Shown here: one piece after another, positions 63,486 through 64,000 of the stretch
How the letters are laid out: the number at the start of each line of letters is the position of its first letter
Numbering within the stretch: position 1 is the first letter of the stretch
Assembly: GCA_963836605.1 (NCBI GenBank)
Contig: CAWIKB010000008.1
Coordinates: forward strand, 186,001 to 250,000
DNA: 64,000 bases
Direction of reading: 5' to 3'
Origin: Bog-473 sp963836605
GTDB taxonomy: Bacteria > Actinomycetota > Acidimicrobiia > Acidimicrobiales > RAAP-2
Program-made: the position numbers and the translations under genes
The notes under the pieces: model-generated
Database searches by the model: none
What the model was told of the DNA's origin: nothing
Seen by the model: the letters and a program-made list of their open reading frames with translations, nothing else

Positions 63486-64000
63486 TCAGGGCCGAGCCGC
63501 CCCGATGAGACCCGTGGTCCAGATGGGGGAGTAGGACACCTCGGATCCCGTGAAAGGCGCTTGTACGACAGTGTTCGAGCCGACGTACATCACGACATGG
63601 TCGACCTGATTATCGCCGTCGAGGTTGTAGTAATAGAGCAGGTCACCCGGCTCCAAGGCGCTGGTGGAGACGTGAGGGAGCGAAGCCCACTGGGACTCGG
63701 TGGTGCGGGGAATCGAGACACCCGCCTGAGCCCACGCCCACTGGACCAAACCGGAACAGTCAAAGCCGGTGGACGGACTATTGCCCCCGAACACATAGGG
63801 GACGCCGAGCTGGGATTCGGCTTCGTTGACCGCAGTCTGTCCCGAGCCTGAGCCCGAACCAGATCCCGCAACCGGAGTCGGAGTCGGAGCCGGAGTCGGA
63901 GTCGAGCCAGATCCCGCACCGCCGCCCGAACCCGCGCCCCCGCTGCCACCTGATCCCGCACCCGCACCCGAACCCGCGCCACCGATGGCCGCCGGAGGCG
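63486..64000 (-). CDS. NlpC/P60 peptidoglycan endopeptidase, C-terminal part (cut by window edge)
   Basis: From the right edge the minus strand encodes about 171 residues. The first 55 are Gly/Ser-rich and then TPTPAPTPTP, a linker. The NlpC/P60 domain follows: QLGVPYVFGGNSPSTGFDC (nucleophile Cys), SGLVQWAWAQAGV, DHVVMYVGSNTVVQAPFTG with the catalytic His; the third residue is the Gln of VVQAP. These enzymes cut the peptide stem of peptidoglycan outside the cell. A signal peptide would be past the edge. Confidence 0.88.
   Translation of the reverse strand, partial: PPAAIGGAGSGAGAGSGGSGGAGSGGGAGSGSTPTPAPTPTPVAGSGSGSGSGQTAVNEAESQLGVPYVFGGNSPSTGFDCSGLVQWAWAQAGVSIPRTTESQWASLPHVSTSALEPGDLLYYYNLDGDNQVDHVVMYVGSNTVVQAPFTGSEVSYSPIWTTGLIGAARP

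Overview
The window is GC-rich, uses GTG and TTG starts freely, packs genes into operons with 4-base stop/start overlaps, and encodes two very small actinobacterial ribosomal proteins (a bL37-like and a bS22-like protein). Together with the metG-tatD-rsmA-ispE and glmU-prs-rplY-pth-mfd-mazG-eno-ftsB-DUF501-ppx gene order known from mycobacteria, this points to an Actinomycetota chromosome. Many starts lack a Shine-Dalgarno but have a TAnnnT hexamer 6-9 bases upstream, which suggests frequent leaderless transcription. A lineage such as Acidimicrobiia is my inference. I see no phage, insertion sequence or CRISPR array.

Left part (1-13.7 kb): an acyl-CoA ligase and a phosphotriesterase-like lactonase; a redox operon (membrane stub, ApbE flavin transferase, ferric-reductase-like membrane protein, NuoF-like flavoprotein, ferredoxin); a ribbon-helix-helix-like protein; a CMD/AhpD-like protein; a YihY membrane protein; a cytochrome P450 divergent from a C69 peptidase; HdeD-like and FAH-family proteins; a NifU-like protein; a MarR-MFS exporter pair with a clear operator.

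Middle (13.7-32.3 kb): a frameshifted methyltransferase; an acyl-CoA dehydrogenase; an Nramp-like transporter (two frameshifts) behind a soluble PRC/MgtE_N/CBS protein; divergent from that, an operon of GT4 glycosyltransferase, SAM methyltransferase and an alpha/alpha-toroid protein, facing a second methyltransferase and a GDT1-family transporter; aminopeptidase N, a PfkB-family kinase and ychF; a short variable region; then a SCO1/lipoprotein pair and a glycerophosphodiesterase.

Right part (32.3-64 kb): core genes. DUF192-rsmI, metG-tatD-(RlpA-like)-rsmA-ispE, an MprAB-like two-component pair, tRNA-Gln, glmU (acetyltransferase end missing), prs, rplY, pth, mfd, a SurA-like lipid-free secreted protein, mazG, eno, ftsB, DUF501. 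A lower-GC secreted protein with three tandem beta-sandwich-like repeats and a cell-wall-hydrolase-like tail separates DUF501 from ppx/gppA. The window ends with an aminotransferase-GNAT pair and a minus-strand envelope set (NlpC/P60, GT2 glycosyltransferase, PlsC acyltransferase, SDR).

Caution on quality: at least seven small indels break or scramble otherwise well-conserved reading frames (near 14.17, 16.13, 16.75, 23.34, 57.05, 57.85 and 57.93 kb, possibly also 36.4 kb). Most look like one extra base. They may be assembly errors rather than real pseudogenes.
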